A DNA stretch of 64,000 nucleotides, from contig JAECUM010096191.1 of the NCBI GenBank assembly GCA_016617855.1, positions 1 to 64,000 on the forward strand, read 5' to 3'. The notes beneath the pieces were generated by a model, which saw only the letters and a program-made list of their open reading frames with translations, was not told the origin of the DNA and did not search any database. Shown in pieces: positions 24,177-36,449 of this stretch; the stretch's first letter is position 1; every line of letters begins with the position of its first letter. The position numbers and the translations under genes were made by a program. This DNA is from Megalonaias nervosa. Taxonomy: Eukaryota; Mollusca; Bivalvia; Unionida; Unionidae.

Positions 24177-25118
24177 GATACAAAGATTTTAAGGATAGCC
24201 ACCATATTGGATGTAAGATCAGCACTATTTTAAGGATAGCCACCATATTGGATGTAAGATCAGCACTATTTTAAGGGTAGCCACCATATTGGATGTAAGA
24301 TATTGGATAGCCACCATATTGGATGTAAGATCAGCACTATTTTAAGGATAGCCACCATATTGGATGTAAGATCAGCACTATTTTAAGGATAGCCACCATA
24401 TTGGATGTAAGATATTGGATAGCCACCATATTGGATGTAAGATCAGCACTATTTTAAGGATAGCCACCATAATGGATGTAAGATATTGGATAGCCACCAT
24501 ATTGGATGGAAGATCAGCACTATTTTAAGGATAGCCACCATATTGGATGTAAGATCAGCACTATTTTAAGGATAGCCACCATATTGGATGTAAGATATTG
24601 GATAGCCACCATATTGGATGTAAGATCAGCACTATTTTAAGGATAGCAACCATAATGGATGTAAGATATTGGATAGCCACCATATTGGATGTAAGATCAG
24701 CACTATTTTAAGGATAGCCACCATATTGGATGTAAGATATTGGATAGCCACCATATTGGATGTAAGATCAGCACTATTTTAAGGATAGCCACCATATTGG
24801 ATGTAAGATCAGCACTATTTTAAGGATAGCCACTGTATTGGATGTAAGATATTGGATAGCCACCATATTCGATGTAAGATCAGTACTATTTTAAGGATAG
24901 CCACCATAATGGATGTAAGATATTGGATAGCCACCATATTGGATGTAAGATCAGCACTATTTTAAGGAAAGCCACCATATTGGATGTAAGATCAGCACTA
25001 TTTTAAGGATGGCCACCATATTGGATGTAAGATATTGGATAGCCACCATATTCGATGTAAGATCAGCACTATTTTAAGGATAGCCACCATATTGGATGTA
25101 AGATCAGCACTATTTCAT
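24177..25118. repeat. 41/30-bp higher-order tandem array
   Basis: Long units of 41 bp (GGATAGCCACCATATTGGAT then GTAAGATCAGCACTATTTTAA) and short units of 30 bp (same start, then GTAAGATATT) alternate. Reading left to right, the order is LLS LLS LS LLS LS LS LLS LS LLS LL. Three or more of the LS pairs share the variant CCATAATGG, so the pairs were copied as blocks. The last unit runs straight into family A sequence, so the array is an expansion of a family A segment. Confidence 0.93.
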
Positions 25119-26060
25119 TCAGTGACAACTAGATATCATAAAAGTAAGTTGGTGACAACCCTATGTTGTTATGACCATCCAGGTGAAGTAGCAATAAAAA
25201 ATTTTTTAAAATGGACACCATGGTGACCATACTGGACTTCAGATCAGCATCATTTTCATTTTGGAGCAACTAGATTAAAAATAAGTATTCTAATTAAAGC
25301 CCCATGTCAACATGACTTTCTGTTTAAAAGTACCAATAACAAGAGTTTCAAGTTGACTGCCAAGGTAGCCATAATGACTGTCAGATGGGCACCATTTTCA
25401 TTTTGAACCAACTAGACATCATAAGATTAAGAAAACCACATATTAATATGACCATCCATTTAGGAGTAGCAATAACACAATTTTCAAAATGGCAGCCATG
25501 TCAGATCAGCATAATTTTCATTAGGACCAACAAGACATCATAATAAGTCTTCTTGTGAAATCCTCATGGTGATATCACTTTCTGTTTAGGGGTAGCAATA
25601 AGATTTTTCAAGATGGATGCCATGGTGGCCATACTGGATGAATGACAGAATGGTACCATTCTCATTAAAGTCTAACTTGATATCATAGCCTTTCAGTGAA
25701 AACTCCATGCTGATATGACCATTCCATTCAGGAGTAGCAATATTACAATTACAGGATATCTGAGTGACATCATTTTGATTTAGGACCATCTAGACCAGTG
25801 GTTCCCAACTATGTTTGGCCATGACCCCAAAAAATATTTTTTTCCGAGCCTCACAACCCTGTTCCACATTTTGATAAGTTTTGTCACCCTCAAAAAAATC
25901 CTGGTGACCCTCCAGAATGTCCTTGTGACCCTGATTTGGGTCATAACCTGGTGGGTGGGAACCACAGATCTAGATCTTGGGATGAATGTGTGTGTAAGTA
26001 TCATGTCAATCCTTAAAGTATGTTGGGAGTAGCAGTAACAAACATAAGCTAACAGATGGA
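25119..26060. repeat. Dispersed repeat family A, block 3
   Basis: Further family A units continuing from the array: CAACTAGATATCATAA, GTGACAACCCTATGTTG, GGAGTAGCAATAACACAA. Near 25800-25960 the sequence changes to GACCCTCCAGAATGTCCTTG-like words (CCTGGTGACCC, CTTGTGACCC), a different short local repeat. Confidence 0.65.
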
Positions 26061-26152
26061 CTGATGGATGACACACAACATAAGTTCTTCTGGTCTATTA
26101 CCAGTGGAGTTAAAAGTCTGTTAAAAAGTATACATCCTTCTAATTTACCCAC

Positions 26153-26269
26153 CAATCTACAGTGTGTCTCCTCGTCAAGTTTTTTCTTGGATTCAACATA
26201 CATATTATCAAGCCCTTGTCTGGAGGTTTGGTATGTGGCCCTCTCTGCCTCAATGTCCTGCTTTACTAA
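26153..26269 (-). CDS. RUFY: RUFY-like protein, coiled-coil exon
   Basis: Thirty-nine codons, phase 0 at both ends: LVKQDIEAERATYQTSRQGL then DNMYVESKKKLDEETHCRL. Acceptor TGGTTGTAG and donor TTG|GTGGGT. The TYxxSRQGLDxMY motif is a hallmark of RUFY1/2 upstream of the central coiled coil. Residues 279-317 of the partial protein. It joins the exon at 21510-21677 in frame. Confidence 0.92.
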
Positions 26270-26457
26270 CTACAACCAGAACAAAAAAGATAAAGAATGA
26301 TAAATAATATTTGAATAAAATAAGAATACCAGTCAAATCCAATATAGTACCAGTCTAATCTCACTTTACAGACTTCCATGTATCTAACTATTTTTTTAAT
26401 ATAACACCATGAAAATAGCAATTTACTGACATACTCATATATAATGTACATTTAATT

Positions 26458-26745
26458 TCAAACAGTACAGACCCAGGTCTATCATTACATTATGCACCAG
26501 TGGATGAGTGTCTACACTATCCACCTGAAATAAGCAAAATGTAGACCCAGACTGACCACTGTGTTATGCACCAGCATATCAATATCTACAACATCTACTT
26601 GAAATAAAAAAGCACAACAAATGACCCAGACCAACTATCACATTATTTAGATTGGTGTCTATGCTGTCTGTCTGAAATCAGAAATAGAACAAATAGCAGT
26701 GACTCAGATCTGCTGGTGCTTAATGCAGCAGTGTCTATTTTGGTG
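26458..26745. repeat. Tandem halves related to the MITE-like element
   Basis: Three successive copies of a segment like CAGACCCAGGTCTATCATTA, CATTATGCACCAG, GTGTCTACACTATC, which resembles the inner half of the palindromic element. The CTTATAAG termini are not seen, so this may be a derivative or a related family. Confidence 0.5.
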
Positions 26746-27239
26746 CCAATCTGATGATCATGAAAGCCCAAAATTATACACATGATCCTTGCAAAAATGA
26801 ATGAAAAAAAAATTGATTTCATGTAGCCCAATAAGAGGAAAATTAGGATTCAGTCCATGTATCCCAGTTCAATAACAATATAATTAATAATTTTATCCAA
26901 TATTTCAATCAATAAATGAACAAAAAGATGAATTCTATTACTATATGAAACAGTTGCAGGTTTTCTCCTGTAACCTATTTTTGATGATGCCTTTATACAT
27001 AATAATTATTAAACAACATCTGTGGCAAAAACAAAAATACAAAAAGTTCCAATATTTTTATAAAGATTTAATAGTATTTCATCAGTATTTTAATCATATG
27101 ACATATATCATCAATAATTTTGTTGTCTGACATGAAAATATGCAAAAACTAAAGTTTAAAGTGAATATTTTGTACAGTAATTATTTCACACTTTTTGTTT
27201 ATTTTCACCAGTACTGCCCTATTCCGACCAGCATGGCTA

Positions 27240-27612
27240 ACTCAGCTGAACAGTGACATAAAAAGATTAGTCACATTTTGGCATAAATAGATCAAAGTTA
27301 GTCAAATTTTGATATAAACAGATCAGTCACATTTTGACATAAATAGATCCAAGTCATTCACATTTTGACACAAACAGATCCATGTCAGTCACATTCTGAC
27401 ATAACAGATCAGTACATTTTGACATAAATAGATCAAAGTCGGTCACATTTTGACATAAACAGATCAATCACATTTTTGCATAAATAGATCAAAGTCAGTC
27501 AAATTTTGGCATAAATAGATCAAAGTCAGTCAAATTCTGGCATAAATAGATCAAAGTCAGTCAAATTTTGGCATAAACAGATCAAAGTCAGTCAAATTCT
27601 GACATAAATATT
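27240..27612. repeat. 31-bp tandem repeat
   Basis: About eleven units of GTCAAATTTTGGCATAAATA GATCAAAGTCA, with variants CACATTTTGACATAAACAG. Rightmost units are most alike, leftmost most diverged, suggesting growth from the right. Confidence 0.9.
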
Positions 27613-28479
27613 TCCAAAAAAAAGTTGACTAATGTTTCCTCAGTATAAAGCTACATAAAAATTTTGTTAATCTAAAATCCATAAAAAGTTGCACACAAAA
27701 ACAGAATTCATGATGCACAGACAAACATGTAAGTCATATGAAGGCCATAAATTTTGATGGAAATAAGTATATAAAAATTATTTTATACTAAATTCATCTA
27801 AGTATAAATTTCCACACCAAATTCAAAAGTTAATGAGCAAACAGCAACTTTTTCATGAATGTGACATAATGCAATGGGACACAAGGATCTGGATACCACA
27901 ATGTCCCCACCATATCTGGTGGGTTCACATAAAGGAGCCTTAACTCTCTCCAAATAAACAGAAAGAGATAATTGCCTTGTTAAGCATATAATATATAATT
28001 ATAGGATAATTATCATATCAAATGCATTAATACATGTTGAAACATTCCCAATCTAAAATGGTGTTCTAACAGGCAACTTCCAATATGAAAACCTAAAAAT
28101 GAACAAATATGATTCGTAAGTCTAAACAATGCAGGTGAAGAAGCTACTCCCTTAAAAGGTGCATCTGTGTCTAGGCAACCAATGTTCACATGACACTGCG
28201 TCAAGCTATGTTGAATAATTCCTGAGCTCTGCCAGTTACAGGCAACTTCCAATGGTAACAGTGATATTCATTGACAAGGTCCATAACTCTGTCAAAATTG
28301 CAACAGAAGAACAAAACCCCTAAAATAGCACATCTAGTATTCACATCAGATTGAACCAAGATATGATAAATTATTTCTAAACTAAGCTGGTTACAATAAA
28401 CTGCTACTGAAATGATCCTAACTTTATCAAAATAGAGCTTTAACTCAGTCAAAACCACATTTCTTGTAAATACCTAGAG

Positions 28480-30700
28480 CAGAAGAGGTGGATAATGAAC
28501 CAGAGTGTAATCATCAATTGCAGTGCTCAACTTTAGTTTAAAGTTGTCTCCAGTACCCACTGTAAACATTAATTATCATGCATAAAAAAGTTCAGATTAA
28601 AGTATCTTTTAAGCATATAGCATGCCAAAAATTCATGTAATCATGAGTTAATGCAAAAACATAACCAAAGCCTGTACAAATTAAAATATAGGTTACAATG
28701 AGTTTCTATTGTTGACTGGGTGTGGAGGTAATAAAGATGCAAATCATCAATGATTTCATGATTCTAGCATGAGAGGTAATAAGAAATGAACATCAAAACA
28801 GTCTTTAAGTCAAGTCAATGCAATATAAAATACGGGAAATAACAACCTATAATGAAATCAAGGAGTAATCTTAATCAAGGTACATACCCTCATCATGTTT
28901 CATGGTTCTAAATAGTGTGTTCACAGCATGCAAAACATGTGAATGTTCATGAGCTAAATGCAAAAATTCACCTAAGCCAGTAAAATGTGAAATGTAGGTC
29001 ACAATGACCTTTATTATATAGGTGTGGTACCAAAAGAGATGTATACAGGCATATAACTTAATGATTCAAGTATGAACAGCAAAAATAAAAACATTTAAGC
29101 AAATTCAGTTAAGCATGAAGCATAGGTCACAGTAACCTACTGTAAAGATGAGGGTGTTTCATGATTCCAGGCGTAAAAGTATTATAATGGAGATATAAAA
29201 AAAACCTATATTTTCATGAGCTAAATGCTAAACTTAACCCTGCAGAATATGAAATGTTGGTCACAGTGACCTCTGTTGTAAGGGTATGCTACTGATATAG
29301 ATGCATACAATCATCAGGTTTGATGATTCTGGAATGAACAGTGCTTGAAACTGAACCCAAGTTAGTGATACATAAAAATGGGTAACAGTGACCTATTTTT
29401 GTGATGAGGGTGTAGTGTTTGTCAGGATACATAAATCTTGCCAAGTTCCATGATTCCAGGTATCACAGTGTGTATACAGGTGCCAAAAATCTATTTGGTC
29501 AGGAGCTAAATGTCAAAACTTAATCCAGGCCAGTAAAATGTGAAATGTAGGCAACAGTTACCTCCTTTTGTTGTATGGTTGCAGTACTAACAGATATGAA
29601 TACAATCATTTAGTTCGTCAATTTTTGCTTGCACAAGAGAAATAAATTTCAACACACAAAATTTAACAAATGTAATTAAAGCATGAAATGTGAGTCACTG
29701 TGAACTACATTTGTTGTTGTTGTTGTTGTTGTTGTTGTAGGGCTTAACGCCATTTTTCAGCACACGATAGGCTATACATGGCGGCCAGTATTAATGGTGG
29801 AGGAAGAACCCGGGAAAACCCCGGAAAGAACCACTGACCCACGAGAAGCTACTGGCAAGCTTTCTCACATATCTACATTGGCCGAATCCGAGACTCGAAC
29901 CCATGCAGACAGAGGTGAGATGGCAGTGATCCGTAACGGACAGCGCTTTAGACCACTTGGCCACTCGGGGCCCCAACTACATTTGTAAGGAAGGTTTAGA
30001 GCTCATCAAGATGCATCCTCTTGCCAAGTTTCAAGAATCAAGGTATCACAGTATATGAAAGCTATTCAGACATGAACTAAACACAAACACTTAACCTAGG
30101 CCAGTACAGTGTGAAATATAGGTCACTGTGACTTTCTTTTGTTTTAAAGGTGTGGTACTAATAGAGATGCTGACATTTAGTTTCAAGAATGGAGTTTGAG
30201 AAATAAACTAAAAACACAGAATTTAGCAAAGTCAGTGAATAATGAAAACAGGTGACAGTGAGAGTGTAATGCTCATCTAGATGCATCCCTCACAAAGTTT
30301 TATGATTCCAGGTATTACAGTATATATAATGGATGCAAACGCAAAATCTTAACCTAAGTCCCTAGCAAATTGTGAAATGTTGGGTCACAGTGCCTTTTAC
30401 TGTCTGTGGTACTAATAGAGATACACTGAATCATCTAGTGTGATGATTTTAGCATGAACAGGGATTTGAGAAAATAAACTTAAAAACTGAAATTTACCCA
30501 TGGTCAATAAAGCAGGCAATATGGGTCACAGTGATCCATCTTATGCTCAGGATATAGTACTTGTCAAGATCCATCCACTCACCAAGTTTCATGATTCTAG
30601 GTATAGCAGTATTCATACAGTGTGGAAATATCTGAACAAAATTCAATAACTTAACCAAGAATGTATAACAAGTATGCACATATGTACAATAGCCCCCTCT
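28480..30700. repeat. Dispersed repeat family C with ERE-like palindromes
   Basis: Units of roughly 130 or 265 bp with GAAATGTAGGTCACAATGACC, GTGTGGTACTAATAGAGATG, TGATGATTCTAGCATGAACA and CATGAGCTAAATGCAAAA. Each carries a palindrome like GGTCACAGTGACC. Two are perfect GGTCANNNTGACC: 28997-29009 (15-bp AGGTCACAATGACCT at 28996-29010) and 29259-29271. Several others differ by one base (29127, 29370, 30118, 30374, 30532 regions). A second block of the family is at 37310-38140. Confidence 0.75.
29714..29974 (-). mobile_element. tRNA-derived SINE, copy 5
   Basis: The best-preserved copy: long GTT tail, GGTGGAGGAAGAACCCGGGA, GAGAAGCTACTGGCAAGCTT, and a tRNA-like head with GAGACTCGAACCCATGC (B box) and CCACTTGGCCACTCGGGGCC (A box). 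A perfect 11-bp duplication AACTACATTTG lies at 29703-29713 and 29975-29985. Inserted in repeat family C. Confidence 0.95.
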
Positions 30701-31342
30701 GGCCATCTCTTGGGATATGTGCTACAAACCCCACACCTGTAATTGGTGACAAGGATATAAGGAGAATGGTTAAGATTCAATGAGGCTGCACCTATGTTAA
30801 TACTTTAATTCGTGCAGAAGCCAATGCTGATAGAATGAAACACACAGAATGCTGAAAATATTAAGTATCAAAAAGCAGCTGTACACAACTTGCTTTTGAC
30901 AGGTGTACCAAGTTTTATTGAAATACTTTGATCAGTTGGACACTGGAAATGAAAATGTTTATGTACAGACAAAACAGACATAGCAATAGTTATATCTCCT
31001 CTCTGTTTCATACTAGGAAGATAAAAAGGTAATGAAAGTAGACCTCTGATATGACTTGTACACACAGTTACAGTGATCCAGTGCTAGGTGTGATATACAC
31101 CTTCTTCTCACAATCCTATCAAACTGCAAGTTTGGTCTGAATAGGCATACTGAAACACAAGTTAAAGCCTGGATAGGAAGGGCATACAGGCAGATAAATG
31201 GATGGACAGACATACAGAAAAATGAGTCTCATAACTATAGTCTGCTATCTAAAGCATATCTGATCCTTAGTCAATACAATGGAAAGACTTTATTAATCTA
31301 CTTCTAGCCTTATAATACTTTATGTATTCTACTAGAACATAC

Positions 31343-31514
31343 TTCCAGCTGTTTCTTGTTTTCCTCTATAAATGTGTCTCTCTCTATACGGAGTGCAGAT
31401 ATTTCTTCCTGTAGAGCCACAATCTGGTTTTTGGCAATGGCAAGGTCTTCTTTCATTAAGGCATTTGTCGTCTGCATGGTCTCCATCTTCTGCTGAAGGT
31501 TTGTCACAGTTGCA
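31343..31514 (-). CDS. RUFY: RUFY-like protein, coiled-coil exon
   Basis: 172 bases; the first base completes an Asn codon from the previous exon, then 57 codons: ATVTNLQQKMETMQTTNALM, KEDLAIAKNQIVALQEEI, SALRIERDTFIEENKKQLE. Acceptor TATTACAG and donor GAA|GTATGT. Heptad-rich coiled coil typical of RUFY2 (VTNLQ, AIAKN and LQEE motifs). Residues 221-278. The overlapping - strand frame at 31332-31688 is a shadow. Confidence 0.94.
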
Positions 31515-32929
31515 CTGTAATAACAACATTATAACCAATAACTGTCTGGATTTCAATTGTAAATTGTCAAAACCATATGCAACATCAAACTGAGCTAAAT
31601 GTGCAACTTGACCCAGACATATACCCCTTTCAAAATTAATGGTTTTGAATGAAAAATGTTGGCCTTCACTATCGTATGTGCCTTGCACAAGGCATCAATA
31701 GATGGACTCAAACCTAGGACCTGATTTTCCTGAATCCATAATTCCTATCACCAGGCTCCGCTGGCCCTAATGTAAACTTTAGCGGTAACTTCATTTATGT
31801 ACAGTACTTGTGATAAGATTGTAAGAGTTACCTCCCTTAAGTAGATAAGCAATAAAAATATTGCTCCTCTGTAATAAGGACTAGTGTATGCTGGTCATAT
31901 GCACAGATCTGTCAAAGCAATATATTGCCATTTATTGTTTTACTCAGTACATAGCTGTATACAAATCAGTGTAATATCTCGTATTTGGTCAAGTGTAACA
32001 TACACCCAAACTGCAGACTGCAGAGACCAAAACTGTTGTTACATGTGCCAGCCTACCAGAATCTAGGCCATCCTTTTGACTTACGACTTCACGTGAACAG
32101 CATGGATGCAGATCAGATGGTGTGTTATGAACAAGATATCTGGGTTGGTGATGGACTTCATTCTAGGTATATGACATTCTTTGACTCTCTTGTCACATCA
32201 ATCACAGCTGAATTCAGTATCAACATGAACTTCAAGGTAGAAGACTGTTATGAACTGACAAATTTTCAACATGGTTGACAAGGGCAGGAACTGAGTAGAC
32301 TTTGCAAAGAATTTATTTAAAACAATTTAAACCATGTTTTTTTAATATGACTGGTAAATATTAAATATTACTTTTCATTAGAAATATTAGGTCAATATCC
32401 TGAAGTAAATAGTTCTAAAAACATGTGAGGGTATTATTGGTGACCCAAAATCTAAGTAAACTAATTGCACACCAAAGCCTCTGTTAACTGTCTTCTAAAG
32501 CAAGCAAAATACTATTAGCATGGTTGGCTCACAGAAAGCTTTCTCTCTTGGTTTCAGATTTTGTCACCTAACTCCACAAACTCACACCATGTCAAGCAGG
32601 ACTGCTAGAGACAAAATTGTCTTCCAATAACATTCTCAATGAATTCAACCCAAACTAGGACACACTGTTGATACTTCAACTGTCTGGAAAAACAAGACAC
32701 AGCAATGCATGCTGAGAATGCAATATCCCATTTGTTGCTACATAAGCATCCCCAAAGATGTTCTGAAGAAACAAACATGAACAGATAAGTGGTATAATCC
32801 ATATCCTATTCAAAAAATAGGTTATAAAACCATCAGAATGCCAGGTATATATAATGCAATGAGAAATCTGTGAAATGAAACAAAAATGTTCATTTAACTA
32901 TAGGAATAATGAGCAATGTGTTCACCTTT

Positions 32930-33180
32930 TGCCCATGATGGAGATTAATCAATACTTTAAAAAATCCATAACTCTTCTGAGAATAACATGAGCAGAATGA
33001 TTTATCAACATGCATATTTCTGTTCATAGTATGTACCAAGTTTCAAGATAATCCACTAAAAACTGCAAACGTAGTTTGTAGTCACAAAATTCTATCATAC
33101 ACTGCATTTTAGATGTTCAGAAAAAAGGGCAATAACTCTATAAAAGAATCATGGGAGCATAACGAGCTATCGTTATGTAC
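32930..33180. repeat. Dispersed repeat family D, left block
   Basis: Words GGGCAATAACTCTATAAAAG, CATGGGAGCATAACGAGC, AGTTTCAAGATAATCCA are shared with 34105-35080. The solo LTR split the two blocks. Confidence 0.6.
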
Positions 33181-33190
33181 ATCTATGGAT

Positions 33191-34104
33191 TGTTACGTAT
33201 ATGTAATTAAATTGCTTGTGTTAGTTTTAAAATTCTTTTTATTTTATTTTTGTTTCATTACATTTTATTGTAATGATTAATGAAAGGATTCAAAATTCTT
33301 TTTCAGTAATTCGATATTTTCTTTTAGCAAATGTTGTTTATTTAAGACGTGAAAGTGTTACATGAGAATTATTTTTAGTTAACCTAGTTTGTCTTGGGCT
33401 GGCAAGAACATAAACAGGCAGTTAAAATGATTGGTCAGTATCAGGGCCATACCTTCCTTGCGTGATCACCATGTGTAAACAATGCCATTTAATTATTGGT
33501 TCTTAAGTGCAGCTACACTGGCGTACGTGATGGATTTCTTGTAGTAAGAGACCACATGACCCATCTCGCGAGACTTGAAATGATGTTTTTGAGGTTTAAA
33601 TACGCATTCTTAATATTCTTCTGGCAGAGTCGTTTTAACATCTTGAAGGAACAAGGTGTTATTTTTATTTGTTGCCAGATTGTTTGTTTTTCATCTGATT
33701 TTTGGATTTAATAATTTATTCTCCTGGAAACTCAACAAGTTGACTTTCTTATAAAAAATTTTGAAAGATATTCATGGAAATTTATTCTGGAATTATTCGG
33801 AAACAAAAACTGTGATTCAATTGAGAAATTGTTGATATTCGTACATTGGACCACATCTGACGTCATTGCCTTCCATATTTGTATGTCGTCGAGATTCGAA
33901 CCTGGATTCTAATAGAACTATTTAGTGATAGGACTTGTGTTTTCATTCTTAGGATCAAATTTTGGATTATATTCACAAACTGTAAGTCCTATTTACCAAT
34001 TTTTACATTGTTTTCTAGGGAAATAAATCATTTTGTTAAAATATACAAAGCTTGTTGACTTCACTCTTTTCTTCTGTTACATTTGTACGAGCCTACACGT
34101 AACA
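33191..34104 (+). mobile_element. Solo LTR, copy 1 (Ty3-like termini)
   Basis: 914 bp starting TGTTACG and ending CGTAACA, the termini usual for many Ty3/mdg4-type LTRs. It is flanked by a perfect 4-bp duplication GGAT (33187-33190 and 34105-34108). A polyadenylation signal AATAAA lies at 34022-34027. A CRE palindrome TGACGTCA is at 33858-33865. No internal coding region remains, so it is a solo LTR left by LTR-LTR recombination. The same family is at 53781-54671. Orientation is taken from the poly(A) signal. Confidence 0.88.
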
Positions 34105-35080
34105 GGATAATGACCATAATGTGAACTGAGTTTCACAGCAATCCATATAAAGCTCAAAGAAAAACTGCAGGAAATGATGTACTAATGATATTGTGTCATA
34201 CAAGGCATGAAGCTACAAAAGAAAAAGAGTCATAACTCTAACAAAATTATGGGAGGGGAGTGTTGAGTTGGTATTTCCATTTTCTGGTGATGACCATAAT
34301 ATTTATCATAATGCATGGCAACAATCCATCAAAAACTGCAGGACTAGTCGCACTAATGAGATTGTGCTGTATACTGCATTGAACTAAAAGACAGAAAGGG
34401 CAATAACTCTAAACAAAATTACAGAAGCAAAGTTAATTATTTGCACATCTTTAAGACTGTGTCATACATTAAATTAAGTAACAAGATAAAAAAAGGTAAT
34501 ATCTCTAAAACCAATTGTAGCAGCAAAGTGATTTGTTTAAATGTGCATCTTCAGATGATGACCATAATATTTACCATGTTTCATGGCAATCTATCAAAAT
34601 ACTGTGAGATTAGTTGCATTAAGAAGATTTTGTTATACACTGCATCAAGCCACAAGACAAAAAGGGCAATAACTCTAACCCCCCCAAAAAATGTGATTTG
34701 TCAGTAGGCACATCATCAGGTCATACATATAATATTTAATCAGTTTCATGGAATGCAATCAAAATCTGTAGTACTAGTTGTGCTAATGAGATTGTGTCAC
34801 ACATTACTAAAAAACAAAAAGGGCAATAATGCTAACAAAACTTAAAGCATCAAAAAGATTTGTCAAGTTTCACAGCAATCCATAAAAAGCGCAATCTGTC
34901 AGATCTTCATGTAGGATAGTGGAGATCTAAATTTAATCAGATTGTAAAACAAACTGCAACTAGTTGGGCCACTGAGATTTTGTCATACATATATGATTTA
35001 AAGACAAAAAGGGCAATAAATATTTTTTAAAAATTGCAGGAGCAAACTGATTTTGTCAAAGTGGGAAAAGCATCTCCTGG
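34105..35080. repeat. Dispersed repeat family D, right block
   Basis: About five units of 150-170 bp with AAAAGGGCAATAACTCTAAC, AAAATTACAGAAGCAAAG, TGATGACCATAATATTTA and GTACTAGTTGTGCTAATGAG. Related words occur at 39340-40020. Non-coding. Confidence 0.7.
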
Positions 35081-35317
35081 TATCAGGTTTTGACTGAAAG
35101 AATCTTTTCCATGTATTTGGGTTTTGTAGGAAAATCTGATATGAGTGTGTACAATTTTTGTCATGGATAAGGCTAAAATCAGCATGTGAACTTGTCTACC
35201 TCAAGGGCAAGATAAATTTGTATAGCCCAGGCTAAATCTGGGACAATCGTTCAGTGGGTAAAAGTTGGATTCAATGTAAAGTAATTCATCAAATTACAGC
35301 TGAAGTACAGAACTTAC

Positions 35318-35392
35318 TTTAGATGTCTATTCAGCTCTTCTAAATAATTCTTCTGATCAAGAATGGTGGCCATCTTGGACGTGCCATTAGAA
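35318..35392 (-). CDS. RUFY: RUFY-like protein, exon joining RUN and coiled coil
   Basis: 75 bases; one base completes Ser from the previous exon, then SNGTSKMATILDQKNYLEEL and NRHL, with two bases left over. Acceptor CTTTCAG and donor AAA|GTAAGT. The ILDQKNY-EELNRHL motif is shared by RUFY1, RUFY2 and RUFY3 (established knowledge). Residues 196-220, marking the start of the first coiled coil. Confidence 0.93.
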
Positions 35393-35630
35393 CTGAAAGA
35401 TACAATATATAATGATTTATGATTCCCATACATCACAATAGTTTTTATTGTTATATATTAAAAATCATAACATTTTCATATAGAGTTCAACAAATCTTAC
35501 ACACTGGTACCATGGGCTGCTAGAAAACTGTGTCTTGGATACAAATTGCTAAACTGGGGTGATCTACAACATGTATTATTACTAGTTAGTTCATTCATTT
35601 TTTTTAAATCATTCAACAATAGAGAATATC

Positions 35631-35836
35631 ATACATACTCACTTATAAATCCAACTGCAAATTGCATAGACTCAGATCTGCTATCACATAATGCATCTAC
35701 AGATTTTGTTTCTACGCAGTTTGTTAGGAGCATTCAGTAGAACAAACAACATAGACCCTGCTCTGCCAGTACATTATGCAACGGCAGGTCTATGTTGTTT
35801 GCATCTTGACTTGACTGGTAAGCAAGTATTGATGGT
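35631..35836. repeat. Palindromic MITE-like element, copy 4
   Basis: ATACTCACTTATAAATCCAA on the left; GTTTGCATCTTGACTTGACT and GGTAAGCAAGTATTGATGG on the right. Internal ACATAGACCCTGCTCTGCC is inverted against GGCAGGTCTATGTTG. Confidence 0.8.
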
Positions 35837-36449
35837 AATTATCATTGATTCATAATAAATAAAAAGGGAAACATTAAAGCTCAAGTTTCCAGGCAAAAAC
35901 ACTTTTCTTTAAGCCACTGAATTCAAGATGTATAACAAATTTGAGGCTAACGTCTGGTTTTGGATATTATAACATCATCTAGAATAATTAAATTTCAATA
36001 CGCTTGGTAATTTTGGCACGTTTAATGCGTAACAATTTTGTGATTTTAACAATATGCATAAGGTACAACTATTGTAATGAAGTGAATTGGATTCTAAAAA
36101 TATACTCATCTCCTTACATCTGGAAATATATTTAGCTGAAGAAAATTCTAAGGTGGTCTTTACTTGCCATTTGTGAGAGGGACAAATATAACTTTAATAA
36201 GCTTGTAAGTTTTACAATCTTTCAGAAAGCAGAGACTGAATTTTACTGCATTCCAAAAATTTAATATATTCTTTCAAACTTTTGAGTCATGTAGTAATCA
36301 CTGTCATTCACTCATAATAACTGGAGGCTGATGATAACCCCACTCCAAGAATTAAAGGTTGATAATCCCACTCCAACATTTCAGACATGAGTACCATGAA
36401 TTGCACATTATACGCCTACCTCAGGTTTAATAGTTTTCTTTGAAGGAAC

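Larger units (their letters stand above)
21678..26152 (-). other. RUFY intron between exons at 26153 and 21510
   Basis: Contains an ATA microsatellite, a 41/30-bp higher-order array at 24177-25118, and family A repeats to about 26060, listed separately. 21678-23370 and 23700-24170 show nothing recognisable beyond AT-rich sequence. Confidence 0.8.
26270..31342 (-). other. RUFY intron
   Basis: Holds MITE-related repeats (26458-26745), a 31-bp tandem array (27240-27610), a repeat block with ERE-like palindromes (28480-30700) and a SINE (29714-29974). 27620-28470 and 30710-31340 show nothing I can identify. Confidence 0.8.
31515..35317 (-). other. RUFY intron with solo LTR and family D repeats
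   Basis: Contains the solo LTR at 33191-34104 and family D repeats on both sides. 31600-32900 shows no clear structure; a plus-strand frame at 31985-32278 looks somewhat protein-like but has no recognisable motif. Confidence 0.8.

Noticed and set aside
24177..25118. Regular direct repeats resembling a CRISPR array
   Set aside because: Units are contiguous with no unique spacers, and the context is an animal intron; it is a tandem array.
31332..31688. 118-codon minus frame overlapping a RUFY exon
   Set aside because: It is another register of the same exon plus intron; the RUFY register fits family motifs and splice phases.
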